Part shown: positions 32,334 through 41,946 of the stretch, one piece after another
How positions within the stretch are numbered: the stretch's first letter is position 1
Layout of the letters: each line of letters begins with the position of its first letter
Assembly: GCA_018266295.1 (NCBI GenBank)
Contig: JAFEAQ010000017.1
Coordinates: 1 to 42,325 of the forward strand
Origin: Bdellovibrionales bacterium
GTDB lineage: Bacteria > Bdellovibrionota > Bdellovibrionia > Bdellovibrionales > Bdellovibrionaceae
Direction of reading: 5' to 3'
Length of the DNA: 42,325 nt
Notes under the pieces: model-generated
What the model saw: only the letters and a program-made list of their open reading frames with translations
Told to the model about the DNA's origin: nothing
The model's database searches: none
Position numbers and translations under genes: made by a program

Positions 32334-35300
32334 TATTGAACCTCAAGAGTATCCGCTGTGGTTTTACCAAAGACATCCGGGTCATACATTTCTTCTGCAT
32401 GCATCGGCATCACAACAAACGAGCCCGGCGCAATGGCTTGGGCCATGTATGAAAGCTGATAGCGACCTTTTTCAAGGTACTCCGAGTAGAAACGGACGCT
32501 GTCGTGACGAATTTCTTGATGATAGAATCCATAGAAGCTTTCTGAGAAGTAGTTCCAGTCATCAAACTTCCATAGATAAGCACCGCGATCGATCTTGTCC
32601 TTAGCTTTGTTAGCATCTACAGCCGATGTGTTTGCCAGATCTTCGTTCAAGACCTCGAGGCCGCCTGGAACCGGATCATTCACAACGACAAAGCTGCGAG
32701 CAGATGGGACGTTGACGTAAAGGTTCACGCGAACGAGTTCACCTTTTTTAATTTTCATTGGCGAGGTCAAAAGAACAAACTTACCTGCGCGCTCAACGAG
32801 GTACTCACGGCGAGCTTCGATCCCAGCATTACGGCTTTTCGCGAAGTCTTCTTTCGGTGCGTAGGTGATCGCGGCCGTATAGTACAATCTTCCTTGGCCT
32901 GTGCGATCGATTTGAATCTCGGTTTTCGTGCCCGGATCTGTTGGCAGAATATCGCGTTTAAATTCCAAAGGCTTTTGACGGAAATCTTTGATCTCGCCCG
33001 AGCCAAAGTTTTTACCCGCCAAAGAAACACTGACTTTCATTGCCGGCTTCGTGGCTTCATAACGGCGGCCGTAATCAATCAAGGCTTCGGAGCAGAACAT
33101 GTTCTCTTGAGTGTTTTCCCAGCGTTCTTTGCCCTTACGAGCCTGAGTGATGGTGCGAACCAGTTTGAATGGCACATCTGAAATCATCGACTGAGCCCAA
33201 GGTTTTACCGCCGCCTGAGAGAGGGCTGATAAAATCGCACACTGAGTGCGCGTTTCAGTGGAGTGAATGCGTGTCCAGCCGAAATCCTGCACTTCAGAGA
33301 AGCGGAACTTACCGCCGGTTTCATTCGCCGTTCCTAAGATCGCACTGAGGGCCTCTTTCGCCGCCGCTTCACGATCCGAGAACTGTAATGCTGCTTGCAA
33401 GTAGTGAGCCTTCCCGAAGAGATCCATGGTCTTGATGTGAGAACGATAGCGCTCAACATCTTGTGAGTTAATAGACTTCGATTTCGCTAAAGCCGCAAGA
33501 GCCACTGCCCGCACCGTCGAAGACATCCCCGCCGAGTAGAAGCTCGGAGAAACATCCGTACGAAGCATTCCCAAGAGGTACTTGTTCAACTTCTCAAGCA
33601 TCGCCGCAGGAACTTTTTCACCGCGCTCTTTGAGCCAGCCAAACGCAAGCGCCGTGTAAGCACTCAAGTAAGGTGACACATAACTGTCTTTTGCCTGGTA
33701 GTAGCACATGCCCCCATTCGGAGCTTGGAAGCCCGTCGCATCTTCGAGAGTCATTTTCACGATCTCCGGAGCTTGAGGCCATTTAAAGTTCGGATCAATA
33801 TAGTCTTGCAGCTTGAAGAAACTACTCGCCGCCACACCTTTTGTGAGGCGCTGTTCCCAGCACATATATGGATAAGAGCGCATGTAAGCAAACGCGCTTT
33901 CCACGTTACCGATCACGGTTCCTGTTGCCGCAACTGTTATGTTACCCACATCCGTGTAAATATCTTTCGGGAAGCTCACCGCTTCTTTGGATTTCGCTTC
34001 GGTCGTAGAAACATAGTTTGCTTCCGTCAGGAATGAGCGTTTTCTGAGGACTGGCAAATCGGATTTCATGCCGTCTTTATCCAGCGCATCCCCCGCAACC
34101 ACTGTGAACTGGATATTGCCGTCAGCAGCGTTACGGATTTCTTTTAAGAGCGGCACCTTCACGTCGAAGTCAACAATCTGACGCTTGTATGGTTCTGCAT
34201 GCACTGTTTTTTCAATGAGTGCGTTGCTCTTCGGATCAAGAACCACATCACCCGTTGCGCTCACAGTGACTTTCAAGTCGCGGGGTTTATCCGTGCGGTT
34301 CATCACACTGAAAGCCCCTTTAAAGGTATCACCTTCACGGACGATATTAGGCATCACCGGGCGAACTTCTGTCGGGCGATTGGCTTTGAATGTGCCTTGG
34401 CCAAGTCCCATGCGATCGCTCGCCGTTGTCGCGATCACAAGAACACGCCAGCCTGTAAGGTTGTCAGGGATTTTAAAATCAAACTTTACTTGGCCTTTAT
34501 TATCGGCTTTCAGAGAAGGATTCCAATACGCAACGTACTTAAAGACCGAGCGCATAGAAAGACCGCCCCCGTCACCACCGGCATTGGCGCCCTTCTTTTC
34601 AAACTTTCTGCGCCCCACGAGCTGCATTAATATATCAAAATTCGTCACATCTAATGGATCGAGCTGATAGAAGCCCTTATAGATATCAAAGTAATCGCTT
34701 CCGCCGTTGATGAGGTCAAACACGGCCTCATCAAGAACTGCGACAGCAAATTCGACTTTCTCAAGCGGACGCGGCGATTTGGTCGACGCTGCTAAGTTGA
34801 CTGTGACTTTCGAGCCCGGCTTGTACTCCGGCGCATCTGTCACAACTTTGACATCAATCTTTTTCACCGGATTGTCTGGAACGATTTTAATGTAACCCAT
34901 CTTAAACGTCGGTTTACCAAGATCGACTTGGTTTTCACCCAGCGGTTTTACCACCCGCGGAGAGAACACCGTCACCGACAAATGCGCTCCCGGCAGCATG
35001 TCTTCAGTGATCGGAACTTCTACAACCGGTGTTGAGGTGTCAAATTTTTGAGTCCACGATTTCAAAACGCCATAACGTTCAATCGAAATCAAAGCCTCAG
35101 CCCCCGGGAATGGATTCTGTACGAGGTATTTCGCGGTCTCACCGACTTTTGGATTCGACTTCTCAGCAATGATACTTAAAGAAGAGTTCTCATCCGTGTC
35201 CCAGACGACGATATCTTTACCCGCCACATACATCGACTGAGTATTGACGTTCTCGCGACCTTGTCCATCTTTCACTTTCGCGATGATTTTGTAGCTGCCG

Positions 35301-38170
35301 GCCATCGTCGGACGGAAGCTGCAGGTAGAGTCTTTTTCACTCGTTGCTTTCGTGCAAGAACCCGCCTTGACCCATTCAGATTTGGTTTCTTCGAGATAAG
35401 CATTGCCCGAGCCCTTCATACGGACTTTCTTCACTTCAAGGCGCTGAATTTCAATATCGACCGGAATTCCTTTCAACACCTGGCTCTTGGTATCGACAAC
35501 GATGTAGTTGAAATCGGCTTCCTGATTGGCTTGATAAAAGAACTTATCCTGACGAAGACCGACAAAGCGATCCACAGCATAATACTTCGCCGACTTCACC
35601 GCCGAATAGAACTTGCCGCGGTCATCCGAGATATCGCTTGTTACGATCAAGCGACCGCACTGAATGTTTTTCTCGCTCAAAGGAATTTCATTTTTCAAAT
35701 CCCCTTGGTGATTGAGCTGCTCTTCTTTTTCAAACACGGTTTCGCGCTGGCCATAGTAACCGCCACTGCACTGAAAACCGTAACGTTCCGCCAACGGGTT
35801 TTTCTGAGGTTCAAAATCTCCTCTGACCAGAGATACGTTGATACGTGCTTTCGCATCAGCAAATGGTCCCCCGGAATGCAAACGCCCCCGCGAGTTCAAA
35901 GTGATCTTTTCACCAAAGCGATAGATATCGCGATCAATATCATTTTCAGGACGGAATGGCGCCGGAGTGAAGTCCGTCACCAAAACTTTGTGTGAAACAA
36001 TTCCCGCGACGCGGCCGCCACCTTCACCGTCTTCGGAATCACCACTCTCAGCGCCGTTTCGTTTCTCGAGATAGTTCGAATTGACATGGAAGCGATACCA
36101 GCCGACCGGCGCATTCTTCGCAGTCTTAAATGAACCATTGAAGCCACCGAAGTCGTTCAGAAGAATTTTATCTTGTTTAAAGACTTGGTTGCCCGTTGGG
36201 TCCGTCACAACAAGGCTGTAAGTCCCTTTCGGAGCCGGGACAAAACGCTGAACATTTTGCTCACGCACGTAGATTTTAAAATCAATTGTGTCCCCCGCAC
36301 GGTACACGCCTTGCGGAGACGTTCCCCAGATTTTAATATGCCCGTACTTGGTTTGCGGAGAAGAATACGAATACTCCCCTTCACGCGAATTCCACTGCGC
36401 ATAGGACTGGAACTCATATGCCAAAGGCACAATCGCAATGTCGTTGCCTTTCTTCACTTGAATCATCAGCTTCGGATCATTAAAGCCATAACGACGGCCC
36501 GTTAAATCCGGATCATAACTGATCGTCCCCGGCAAGTTGGCCAGGCCCTCTTTACCGGTTTTACCGAGAACTTTTTCGCTATGAAGATCTGCGATCATCG
36601 CAAAGGTCGAACTGAATAATGTAATATCTGCGCCTTCAATAGGTTTCCCGGTCGCAAGGTCTTTCACCCAGATCAAACTATTGTAGTGACCTTCTTTGTA
36701 GTGAACATAGAAAGGTGTTACCTGGAAGAAACCACGGTTGCGACTTTCCTCATAGCCCGTAGGCAACGTCGAACTCGTTAACACTGAATACACAACCCCG
36801 CTCTGGCCATCGAGCATCTTACGCACGCCGAGTGGAGTTGCGTAAGCAAGGTCGTCGACTTTTTGTAGAGCGACCGGAATTTTTTGGTTCTTCTTCACGA
36901 GCGCCGCTGTTTTAGCGGAATACTGCGCGTACACGTCCGTCAAATTTGTGACAAACACCGGGATTTCAGAATCAATGCCTTTTTCCAAAACGCCGAACTC
37001 ATAACCGAGCATCAGCTTCGGAGAGCGCGGATCCGTTTTAAAACCAATCTGAAACTTCGCGCCGAGCTTACGACCGAACATGTCTTCAACATTTTCATTA
37101 CAAGCCAGTGTGAAGTCGGTGCGAGCTTTCGCCACCGCCGGCAACTGCACTGAGAAGACTCCGTTGGCGACGGGAGCCGCGTTGTAGCTAGCGTAGCTAT
37201 AAACATTCGCCCAGAACTCTTCTTCCCCCTCGCCTTTCTTTAGCGGCGAGAAAGTACAGTTCTTTTTAAAGCTATCGAGATTCACAGGCACAGAGAACTT
37301 CACATAAAGATTCTTCAGCGGGTTGCATGTCGACCCCGTCAGCGGCGCCATGTTCGGATTTGCAGATCCCTCATCGTCAGGACAGTTAAAGCCGGCAAAC
37401 TTAAATGCCGGGTACGTCACAAAGGTCACGACGTCGCGATTTTCTGCGCCCAATAACGGACCTTCTTTACCTTGCAACCCCGGCTTCACATGCACAGAGA
37501 CGTTGGCGCCATCTTTGAAATCCGAGCGCGGCACCACCGTCCAGCGCTGAGAAACCGTGCCGGCTTTGGCCTCTTCTTTCACGGCTTTCATGACTTCATT
37601 TACCTTATCACTGTTAAGATAAATCTTTTCTGCCGCCTCAAGAGATAGAACACGCGTCGGCACCGCCACACCGTTCTCGGTGAATTCGATGGACTTCATC
37701 ACGCTCTCTGCAGTGACAAAGCTATTAAAGCTCAAGTTCACAATCGGAAAGCCTGGCGACAACCAACGACTGAAATCATGATACGTCACTGCCGGACGAG
37801 CCGTCGCAAACGTGCTCATGAAATCCTGAGCAAGACTGACGCCTTTGAGATCCTTGATCTCTTTCTTCACGACAACGCGGTACTCGGTTGCAAACTTCAG
37901 CTGCTGATTTTCAGCAAGCTTACATGACAGCGTCGTGGTGTTAATCCAACGCCACTCGCACTCCAGCTTCGGCGTGATCGTAACAGGAATCTGAGCAGTC
38001 TTCTCAAACTCACCCAAGGCCACCATCGGCTTATTGAAAGTGATGTTCACGGAATCTGTTTGCGTGACATTTTCTCCGGTCGGAAGAACACGCATCACTT
38101 GCAGATTTTGGGCATTGGCAATGTTGAAAAAAAGAAAAGAAGCGAAAAACAGAAGCGTTTTTGTAGTCAT
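32333..38170 (-). CDS. yfhM: Bacterial alpha-2-macroglobulin (YfhM-like)
   Basis: The product is 1945 residues. It has a signal peptide ending NIANA and no lipobox, so unlike E. coli YfhM it should be soluble in the periplasm or secreted. Repeated MG-type beta domains fill about residues 20-1300, including GVYRAGDTIDFKIYVRE. The thioester motif is CWEQ (Cys1437-Gln1440), which forms the reactive internal thioester that traps proteases; a helical toroid domain and a receptor-binding-like domain follow. It is operon-mate of PBP1C, the usual pairing, where the inhibitor protects the envelope when it is breached and PBP1C repairs peptidoglycan. A 16-bp palindrome lies at its ribosome site. Confidence 0.93.
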   Translation of the reverse strand: MTTKTLLFFASFLFFNIANAQNLQVMRVLPTGENVTQTDSVNITFNKPMVALGEFEKTAQIPVTITPKLECEWRWINTTTLSCKLAENQQLKFATEYRVVVKKEIKDLKGVSLAQDFMSTFATARPAVTYHDFSRWLSPGFPIVNLSFNSFVTAESVMKSIEFTENGVAVPTRVLSLEAAEKIYLNSDKVNEVMKAVKEEAKAGTVSQRWTVVPRSDFKDGANVSVHVKPGLQGKEGPLLGAENRDVVTFVTYPAFKFAGFNCPDDEGSANPNMAPLTGSTCNPLKNLYVKFSVPVNLDSFKKNCTFSPLKKGEGEEEFWANVYSYASYNAAPVANGVFSVQLPAVAKARTDFTLACNENVEDMFGRKLGAKFQIGFKTDPRSPKLMLGYEFGVLEKGIDSEIPVFVTNLTDVYAQYSAKTAALVKKNQKIPVALQKVDDLAYATPLGVRKMLDGQSGVVYSVLTSSTLPTGYEESRNRGFFQVTPFYVHYKEGHYNSLIWVKDLATGKPIEGADITLFSSTFAMIADLHSEKVLGKTGKEGLANLPGTISYDPDLTGRRYGFNDPKLMIQVKKGNDIAIVPLAYEFQSYAQWNSREGEYSYSSPQTKYGHIKIWGTSPQGVYRAGDTIDFKIYVREQNVQRFVPAPKGTYSLVVTDPTGNQVFKQDKILLNDFGGFNGSFKTAKNAPVGWYRFHVNSNYLEKRNGAESGDSEDGEGGGRVAGIVSHKVLVTDFTPAPFRPENDIDRDIYRFGEKITLNSRGRLHSGGPFADAKARINVSLVRGDFEPQKNPLAERYGFQCSGGYYGQRETVFEKEEQLNHQGDLKNEIPLSEKNIQCGRLIVTSDISDDRGKFYSAVKSAKYYAVDRFVGLRQDKFFYQANQEADFNYIVVDTKSQVLKGIPVDIEIQRLEVKKVRMKGSGNAYLEETKSEWVKAGSCTKATSEKDSTCSFRPTMAGSYKIIAKVKDGQGRENVNTQSMYVAGKDIVVWDTDENSSLSIIAEKSNPKVGETAKYLVQNPFPGAEALISIERYGVLKSWTQKFDTSTPVVEVPITEDMLPGAHLSVTVFSPRVVKPLGENQVDLGKPTFKMGYIKIVPDNPVKKIDVKVVTDAPEYKPGSKVTVNLAASTKSPRPLEKVEFAVAVLDEAVFDLINGGSDYFDIYKGFYQLDPLDVTNFDILMQLVGRRKFEKKGANAGGDGGGLSMRSVFKYVAYWNPSLKADNKGQVKFDFKIPDNLTGWRVLVIATTASDRMGLGQGTFKANRPTEVRPVMPNIVREGDTFKGAFSVMNRTDKPRDLKVTVSATGDVVLDPKSNALIEKTVHAEPYKRQIVDFDVKVPLLKEIRNAADGNIQFTVVAGDALDKDGMKSDLPVLRKRSFLTEANYVSTTEAKSKEAVSFPKDIYTDVGNITVAATGTVIGNVESAFAYMRSYPYMCWEQRLTKGVAASSFFKLQDYIDPNFKWPQAPEIVKMTLEDATGFQAPNGGMCYYQAKDSYVSPYLSAYTALAFGWLKERGEKVPAAMLEKLNKYLLGMLRTDVSPSFYSAGMSSTVRAVALAALAKSKSINSQDVERYRSHIKTMDLFGKAHYLQAALQFSDREAAAKEALSAILGTANETGGKFRFSEVQDFGWTRIHSTETRTQCAILSALSQAAVKPWAQSMISDVPFKLVRTITQARKGKERWENTQENMFCSEALIDYGRRYEATKPAMKVSVSLAGKNFGSGEIKDFRQKPLEFKRDILPTDPGTKTEIQIDRTGQGRLYYTAAITYAPKEDFAKSRNAGIEARREYLVERAGKFVLLTSPMKIKKGELVRVNLYVNVPSARSFVVVNDPVPGGLEVLNEDLANTSAVDANKAKDKIDRGAYLWKFDDWNYFSESFYGFYHQEIRHDSVRFYSEYLEKGRYQLSYMAQAIAPGSFVVMPMHAEEMYDPDVFGKTTADTLEVQ

Positions 38171-38174
38171 GATT

Positions 38175-38202
38175 CCTCTTATATAAGAGGCACTAAACTA
38201 TA
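38175..38202 (-). promoter_or_regulatory. Promoter and SD-overlapping palindrome of the alpha-2-macroglobulin gene
   Basis: CCTCTTATATAAGAGG (38175-38190) is a perfect 16-bp palindrome. Its AAGAGG end is the ribosome site, 4 nt before the ATG at 38170. A -10 TATAGT (38202-38197, minus strand) places transcription start near 38190, so the transcript would begin with this sequence. It could be an operator, or a 5' hairpin that hides the ribosome site. Confidence 0.45.
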
Positions 38203-38223
38203 ATTGTGGAACGCTTCGAGCAA

Positions 38224-38253
38224 TAAAAAAGGCCCCGTTTCCGGAGCCTTTTC
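38224..38253 (-). terminator. Intrinsic terminator of the subtilase gene
   Basis: On the minus strand AAAAGGCTCCG pairs with CGGGGCCTTTT around a GAAA loop (one T-G wobble or mismatch) and ends in six T residues, 37 bp past the stop at 38290. It separates the subtilase from the alpha-2-macroglobulin gene. Confidence 0.85.
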
Positions 38254-38289
38254 GTCGCCTGTAATTTGTCTTTTTACAGCAACACTCTT

Positions 38290-39924
38290 TTATGGAGTGC
38301 CGCAGAATGGAAGACTTGGTTCAAGCTGGCAGATGATTTGGCAGATCATCGGATCGCCGAGTGGGCATTGTCCAGGTTGGCCAGGGTTTCCTGGGTTGCC
38401 AGGAGGATTGCTTGGCGGTGGGTTGCTCGGTGGCGGATTGCTTGGTGGATTTGGATCTGGCGGAGCTGGTGGTTGACCAGGGTTGCCAGGATTCGACGGT
38501 GGCGTTGGTTGTGGAGCTGGTTGAGAAGAACCTGCGCCCACATTGATGTTCAAAGTTGCAGCAGTCTTGCCAGTTGAATCTGTCACAGTCACAACAGTTG
38601 TCCCGTTGCTCATGCCTGTCAATTCACCATTGTTGTTCACAGAAGCTACAGATGAGTTGCTGCTAGTGAATGTGAATGGAGCCGTTCCATGCCATACTTG
38701 GAAGTTGATCTTTTCGCCAGAGCCGATAGTTGCAGCAGCCGGAACCAAAGTCATCTTCTTAGAGATCACAGCATCAACAGCTGCAAGAGCGTCCACACGG
38801 CAGTTACATGCAGTTTGGATCTGAGCTTTCGCACCAGTTGTTTGCAAGATCGCGCGCACTTGAGCACCTGTCAAAGATGCATCTTGAGCTTTCATCAAAG
38901 CAACCAAACCAGATACAAGCGGAGTTGCCATAGAAGTTCCAGACAAGTCGCCGTATTTGTTACCTGGCAAAGTAGAAGTGATGTTCAAGCCTGGAGAAGC
39001 CAAGTGAACTTTTGCAGTTCCGTAGTTTGACCAAGATGGTTTCTCATCGTTAGGGCCAGAAGCCGCAACAGTGATTGAATTCGGCAAACCGTTGTTCGCA
39101 GGATATACTTCAGTCGTATCGTTGTTTTTACCATCGTTCGCTGCAGCAGCGACGAAGATCAAACCAGCGTCATCAGCGCGTTTTACTGCCTCAAGCAATG
39201 GCTGAGCCGTCGCGCGAGGAACAGAAGCACCCCAAGAAGCAGAGATCACTTGAACTTTGTTAGCGATCGCATAGTCGATAGCTTTGATCGCGTTGTTCAA
39301 GTCACCGGATCCGTTTTCAGTCAAGAAACGAAGAGGCATGATAGAAACTTCAGGGCTGATACCGACGATACCACCATCAATAACACCCGTCGCGCCAATC
39401 ACACCCGCACAGTGAGTCCCGTGACCAGGGTTTTGGAAACCAGTTTTATCCATTGGATCGTTGTCGTTTTCAGCAAAGTCATAACCTTGAACCATGTTTG
39501 GTTTCAAAGCATCGTGATTGTAATCAACACCCGTGTCGATCACTGCCACAAGAACGTTCTTGCTGCCTTTGTTACCAGCACGTTGCCATGCCTGTTCAAC
39601 TTGCACTTTTGCATTGGCCCATTGATTTTTCAAAGCCATCATATCCATTGGCGCTGAGAAAGTGTGCAATTTGAAGTTTGGCACAACGTATTCAATTGCT
39701 GGATTTTTCAACAATGAAGCCAAAGTTGCCGCTTCATTTTGCTTATTGATATCTACTTTAACCAAACGGCCGATAGTGTGGTTGTCCAACACTTGGATTT
39801 GGTTGCTGTAAGAAAGAGTGCTGAGTGTAGAGTACGCGCTAGTGTTTCTATACTTAACCAGATATTCCCCCGCGAATACCTGAGTAGAAACTAGCAACGC
39901 GCTCACGAATAAAATGCGTTTCAT
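38290..39924 (-). CDS. Exported subtilase (S8) with BIG2-like domain and Pro-rich tail
   Basis: The product is 544 residues with a signal peptide ending VFAG and an I9-type prodomain (about 20-90). The catalytic triad is Asp130 (VIDTGVD), His168 (GHGTHC) and Ser331 (GTSMATP), with oxyanion Asn263. After about residue 380 follows a BIG2-like beta domain (FTSSNSSVASVNNNGELTGMSNGT), then a collagen-like NPP/GNPGQPG tail and a Cys-containing C-terminus. Autoprocessing of the prodomain and secretion of an active protease are expected. GGAGGGAT precedes the ATG. A TATGAT -10 is seen about 30 bp upstream. Confidence 0.93.
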   Translation of the reverse strand: MKRILFVSALLVSTQVFAGEYLVKYRNTSAYSTLSTLSYSNQIQVLDNHTIGRLVKVDINKQNEAATLASLLKNPAIEYVVPNFKLHTFSAPMDMMALKNQWANAKVQVEQAWQRAGNKGSKNVLVAVIDTGVDYNHDALKPNMVQGYDFAENDNDPMDKTGFQNPGHGTHCAGVIGATGVIDGGIVGISPEVSIMPLRFLTENGSGDLNNAIKAIDYAIANKVQVISASWGASVPRATAQPLLEAVKRADDAGLIFVAAAANDGKNNDTTEVYPANNGLPNSITVAASGPNDEKPSWSNYGTAKVHLASPGLNITSTLPGNKYGDLSGTSMATPLVSGLVALMKAQDASLTGAQVRAILQTTGAKAQIQTACNCRVDALAAVDAVISKKMTLVPAAATIGSGEKINFQVWHGTAPFTFTSSNSSVASVNNNGELTGMSNGTTVVTVTDSTGKTAATLNINVGAGSSQPAPQPTPPSNPGNPGQPPAPPDPNPPSNPPPSNPPPSNPPGNPGNPGQPGQCPLGDPMICQIICQLEPSLPFCGTP

Positions 39925-40063
39925 AGTAGATCCCTCCGTGGTTGGAAAAAATCATAGTCAGACTTACTAATCGAAATACAGCAAAATCTTTTAAGAATCT
40001 TAATTTTATGACACACAAAGCAACAGTTGAAAGTGGAACAACTCTCTACAACAATCCTTGGCC

Positions 40064-40852
40064 ATGACATTAATACAAGCCGTTATTCTCGCTATTGTTG
40101 AAGGATTGACAGAGTTTTTACCTATTTCATCGACGGGTCACATGGTTTTGACCTCCTATATGATGGGCATTCAGGAAAATGACTTTGTTAAAAGTTTTGA
40201 AGTCATCATTCAGTTCGGGGCCATTTTGGCCGTCCTTGTTGTCTATTGGCGGCGATTCCTCCCCCACTGGAGCTTCTATAAGAAACTCTTCGTGGCTTTT
40301 TTGCCAACGGCCGTCATCGGATTTATTGTCAAAGACTACGTCGACATTCTCCTCGGCAGCGCTCAAGTGGTTGCGTGGTCGTTTATTATCGGCGGTATTA
40401 TTCTTATCCTTACGGACAAATACTTTGCGCACTTGAATCACGAGGGCCGCAAAACCGATCAGCTGACATATAAAGACAGTGTGTTCCTCGGACTTTTCCA
40501 GTCCATCGCGATGATTCCAGGTGTGTCTCGCTCCGCAGCAACTATTATTGGCGGCCTCAGCCTCGGCATGAACCGCAAAGAGGCGGCGGAGTTTTCATTC
40601 TTCCTGGCCGTGCCGACTTTAGCGGCCGCCACTCTTTATAAGACGTTGAAACTTTACAAGACCATCGAGTCGTCGCAAATTTCACTGCTTCTCATCGGCA
40701 ACATCATTGCATTCTGTGTGGCCATTATTGCGATCAAATCCTTCATTCGTTTTCTGTCGAGTCATGGCTTTAAATATTTCGGTTACTATCGTATTGTGAT
40801 GGGCATCATTTTCTTGGTGATGATCTACTCAGGAGTGGAACTCAAACTATGA
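40064..40852 (+). CDS. uppP: Undecaprenyl-diphosphatase UppP (BacA)
   Basis: The product is 262 residues from the ATG at 40064; a TTG two codons upstream is less likely. The family signatures are intact: EGLTEFLPISSTGH (13-26) and PGVSRSAATI (152-161), with Glu17 and Arg156 among the essential residues. Several membrane helices are clear. It removes a phosphate from undecaprenyl diphosphate to recycle the lipid carrier for peptidoglycan. No Shine-Dalgarno precedes the ATG. Its TGA overlaps the mscS start (ATGA). Confidence 0.95.
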   Translation: MTLIQAVILAIVEGLTEFLPISSTGHMVLTSYMMGIQENDFVKSFEVIIQFGAILAVLVVYWRRFLPHWSFYKKLFVAFLPTAVIGFIVKDYVDILLGSAQVVAWSFIIGGIILILTDKYFAHLNHEGRKTDQLTYKDSVFLGLFQSIAMIPGVSRSAATIIGGLSLGMNRKEAAEFSFFLAVPTLAAATLYKTLKLYKTIESSQISLLLIGNIIAFCVAIIAIKSFIRFLSSHGFKYFGYYRIVMGIIFLVMIYSGVELKL

Positions 40853-41946
40853 ACGAAGCGACTCATTGGATGAACGAAATGACTTTTGGCGTGGCCGCGT
40901 GGAAGTGGCTGGTTTTGATCGGCGTCGCCGTTGCCGGCATCGTGTTCTTTTCATTCTTCCGCTATATGGCGCGCAAGCTGAAGAAGCTTTCGGTCTTTCA
41001 GAAAAAACCAAAAAGTTTTATTTCATACTATGCGCGAATGCCGATTGAAACGGCGTTAGCCTGGATCTTCATAACTTTGATCTGGTCCTTTACTCTGGAT
41101 GCTTTGGAGCTGCCGGTTCGCCTTGATAAATACTTGGCGATCACCGTTAAGATTATCTTTTCTTTGAACCTGCTTCGTTTGGCGTACATCGCGATGGACG
41201 CTTTGGGCGAGGTGGTGAAGGATTATACGGCAAAGACTCCGAGCACAATGGACGATTACCTGGCACCGATGGCTGTGAAGACGGCAAAAATCCTGGTGGT
41301 GGTTCTTGGTGTGCTGATCGTTCTGCAAAATTTCGGCGTGAATGTGATGTCGTTACTTGCGGGTCTCGGTCTCGGAGGCTTGGCCTTCGCTTTGGCAGCG
41401 CAAGATGCTGCTAAGAACTTGATTGGCTCTGTGATGATTTTGCTGGATCGCCCGTTTTCGATTGGCGATGCCGTGAAGATCAACGACGTCGAGGGCAGCA
41501 TCGAATCCATCGGCTTCCGCTCAACCCGTATTCGAACTGTCTACAATTCTTTGGTGACGATCCCGAACTCAACGATGGCCTCTGAAAAAATCGATAACAT
41601 GGGCGCACGTCCCTACCGCCGGATTCGTCAGGTATTGGGACTGCACTACGACACACCTCCGGAGTTGATCGAGCAATTCTGCGCCCGCGTGAAGTACCTC
41701 ATTTCGCAAGAGCCTGCGGTGGCACAAGACACGATCATCGTCGCTTTCAATGGCTTCGCGGATTCTACCCTGAACGTATTAGTGAATTTCCACCTGGCGG
41801 TCTTCGACGCCAACGAAGAAATGAAGCTCCAGCAAAAAATCTTCTGCGAGATTCTTTCCACGGCAAAAGAAATGGGCGTCATCTTCGCCTACCCAACGCA
41901 AACAGTGTACTACATGCAAGACGCGGGAACGCAGAACACGATCTAG
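40849..41946 (+). CDS. MscS-family mechanosensitive channel
   Basis: The product is 365 residues. Membrane helices lie at about 20-40, 68-84, 96-115 and 145-163. The pore helix region AGLGLGGLAFALAAQDAAKNLIGS (171-194) is typical of MscS, followed by the cytoplasmic beta domain (IGDAVKINDVEGSIESIGFRSTRIRT) and a C-terminal alpha/beta part ending PTQTVYYM. It releases solutes on hypo-osmotic stress. It overlaps the uppP stop by 4 bp and shares its operon, fitting envelope maintenance. No terminator with a T tract follows. Confidence 0.93.
   Translation: MNEATHWMNEMTFGVAAWKWLVLIGVAVAGIVFFSFFRYMARKLKKLSVFQKKPKSFISYYARMPIETALAWIFITLIWSFTLDALELPVRLDKYLAITVKIIFSLNLLRLAYIAMDALGEVVKDYTAKTPSTMDDYLAPMAVKTAKILVVVLGVLIVLQNFGVNVMSLLAGLGLGGLAFALAAQDAAKNLIGSVMILLDRPFSIGDAVKINDVEGSIESIGFRSTRIRTVYNSLVTIPNSTMASEKIDNMGARPYRRIRQVLGLHYDTPPELIEQFCARVKYLISQEPAVAQDTIIVAFNGFADSTLNVLVNFHLAVFDANEEMKLQQKIFCEILSTAKEMGVIFAYPTQTVYYMQDAGTQNTI

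Noticed and set aside
32965-33181. Alternative genes within the alpha-2-macroglobulin region
   Set aside because: All frames are short shadows; the 1945-codon frame with full domain motifs explains the region.
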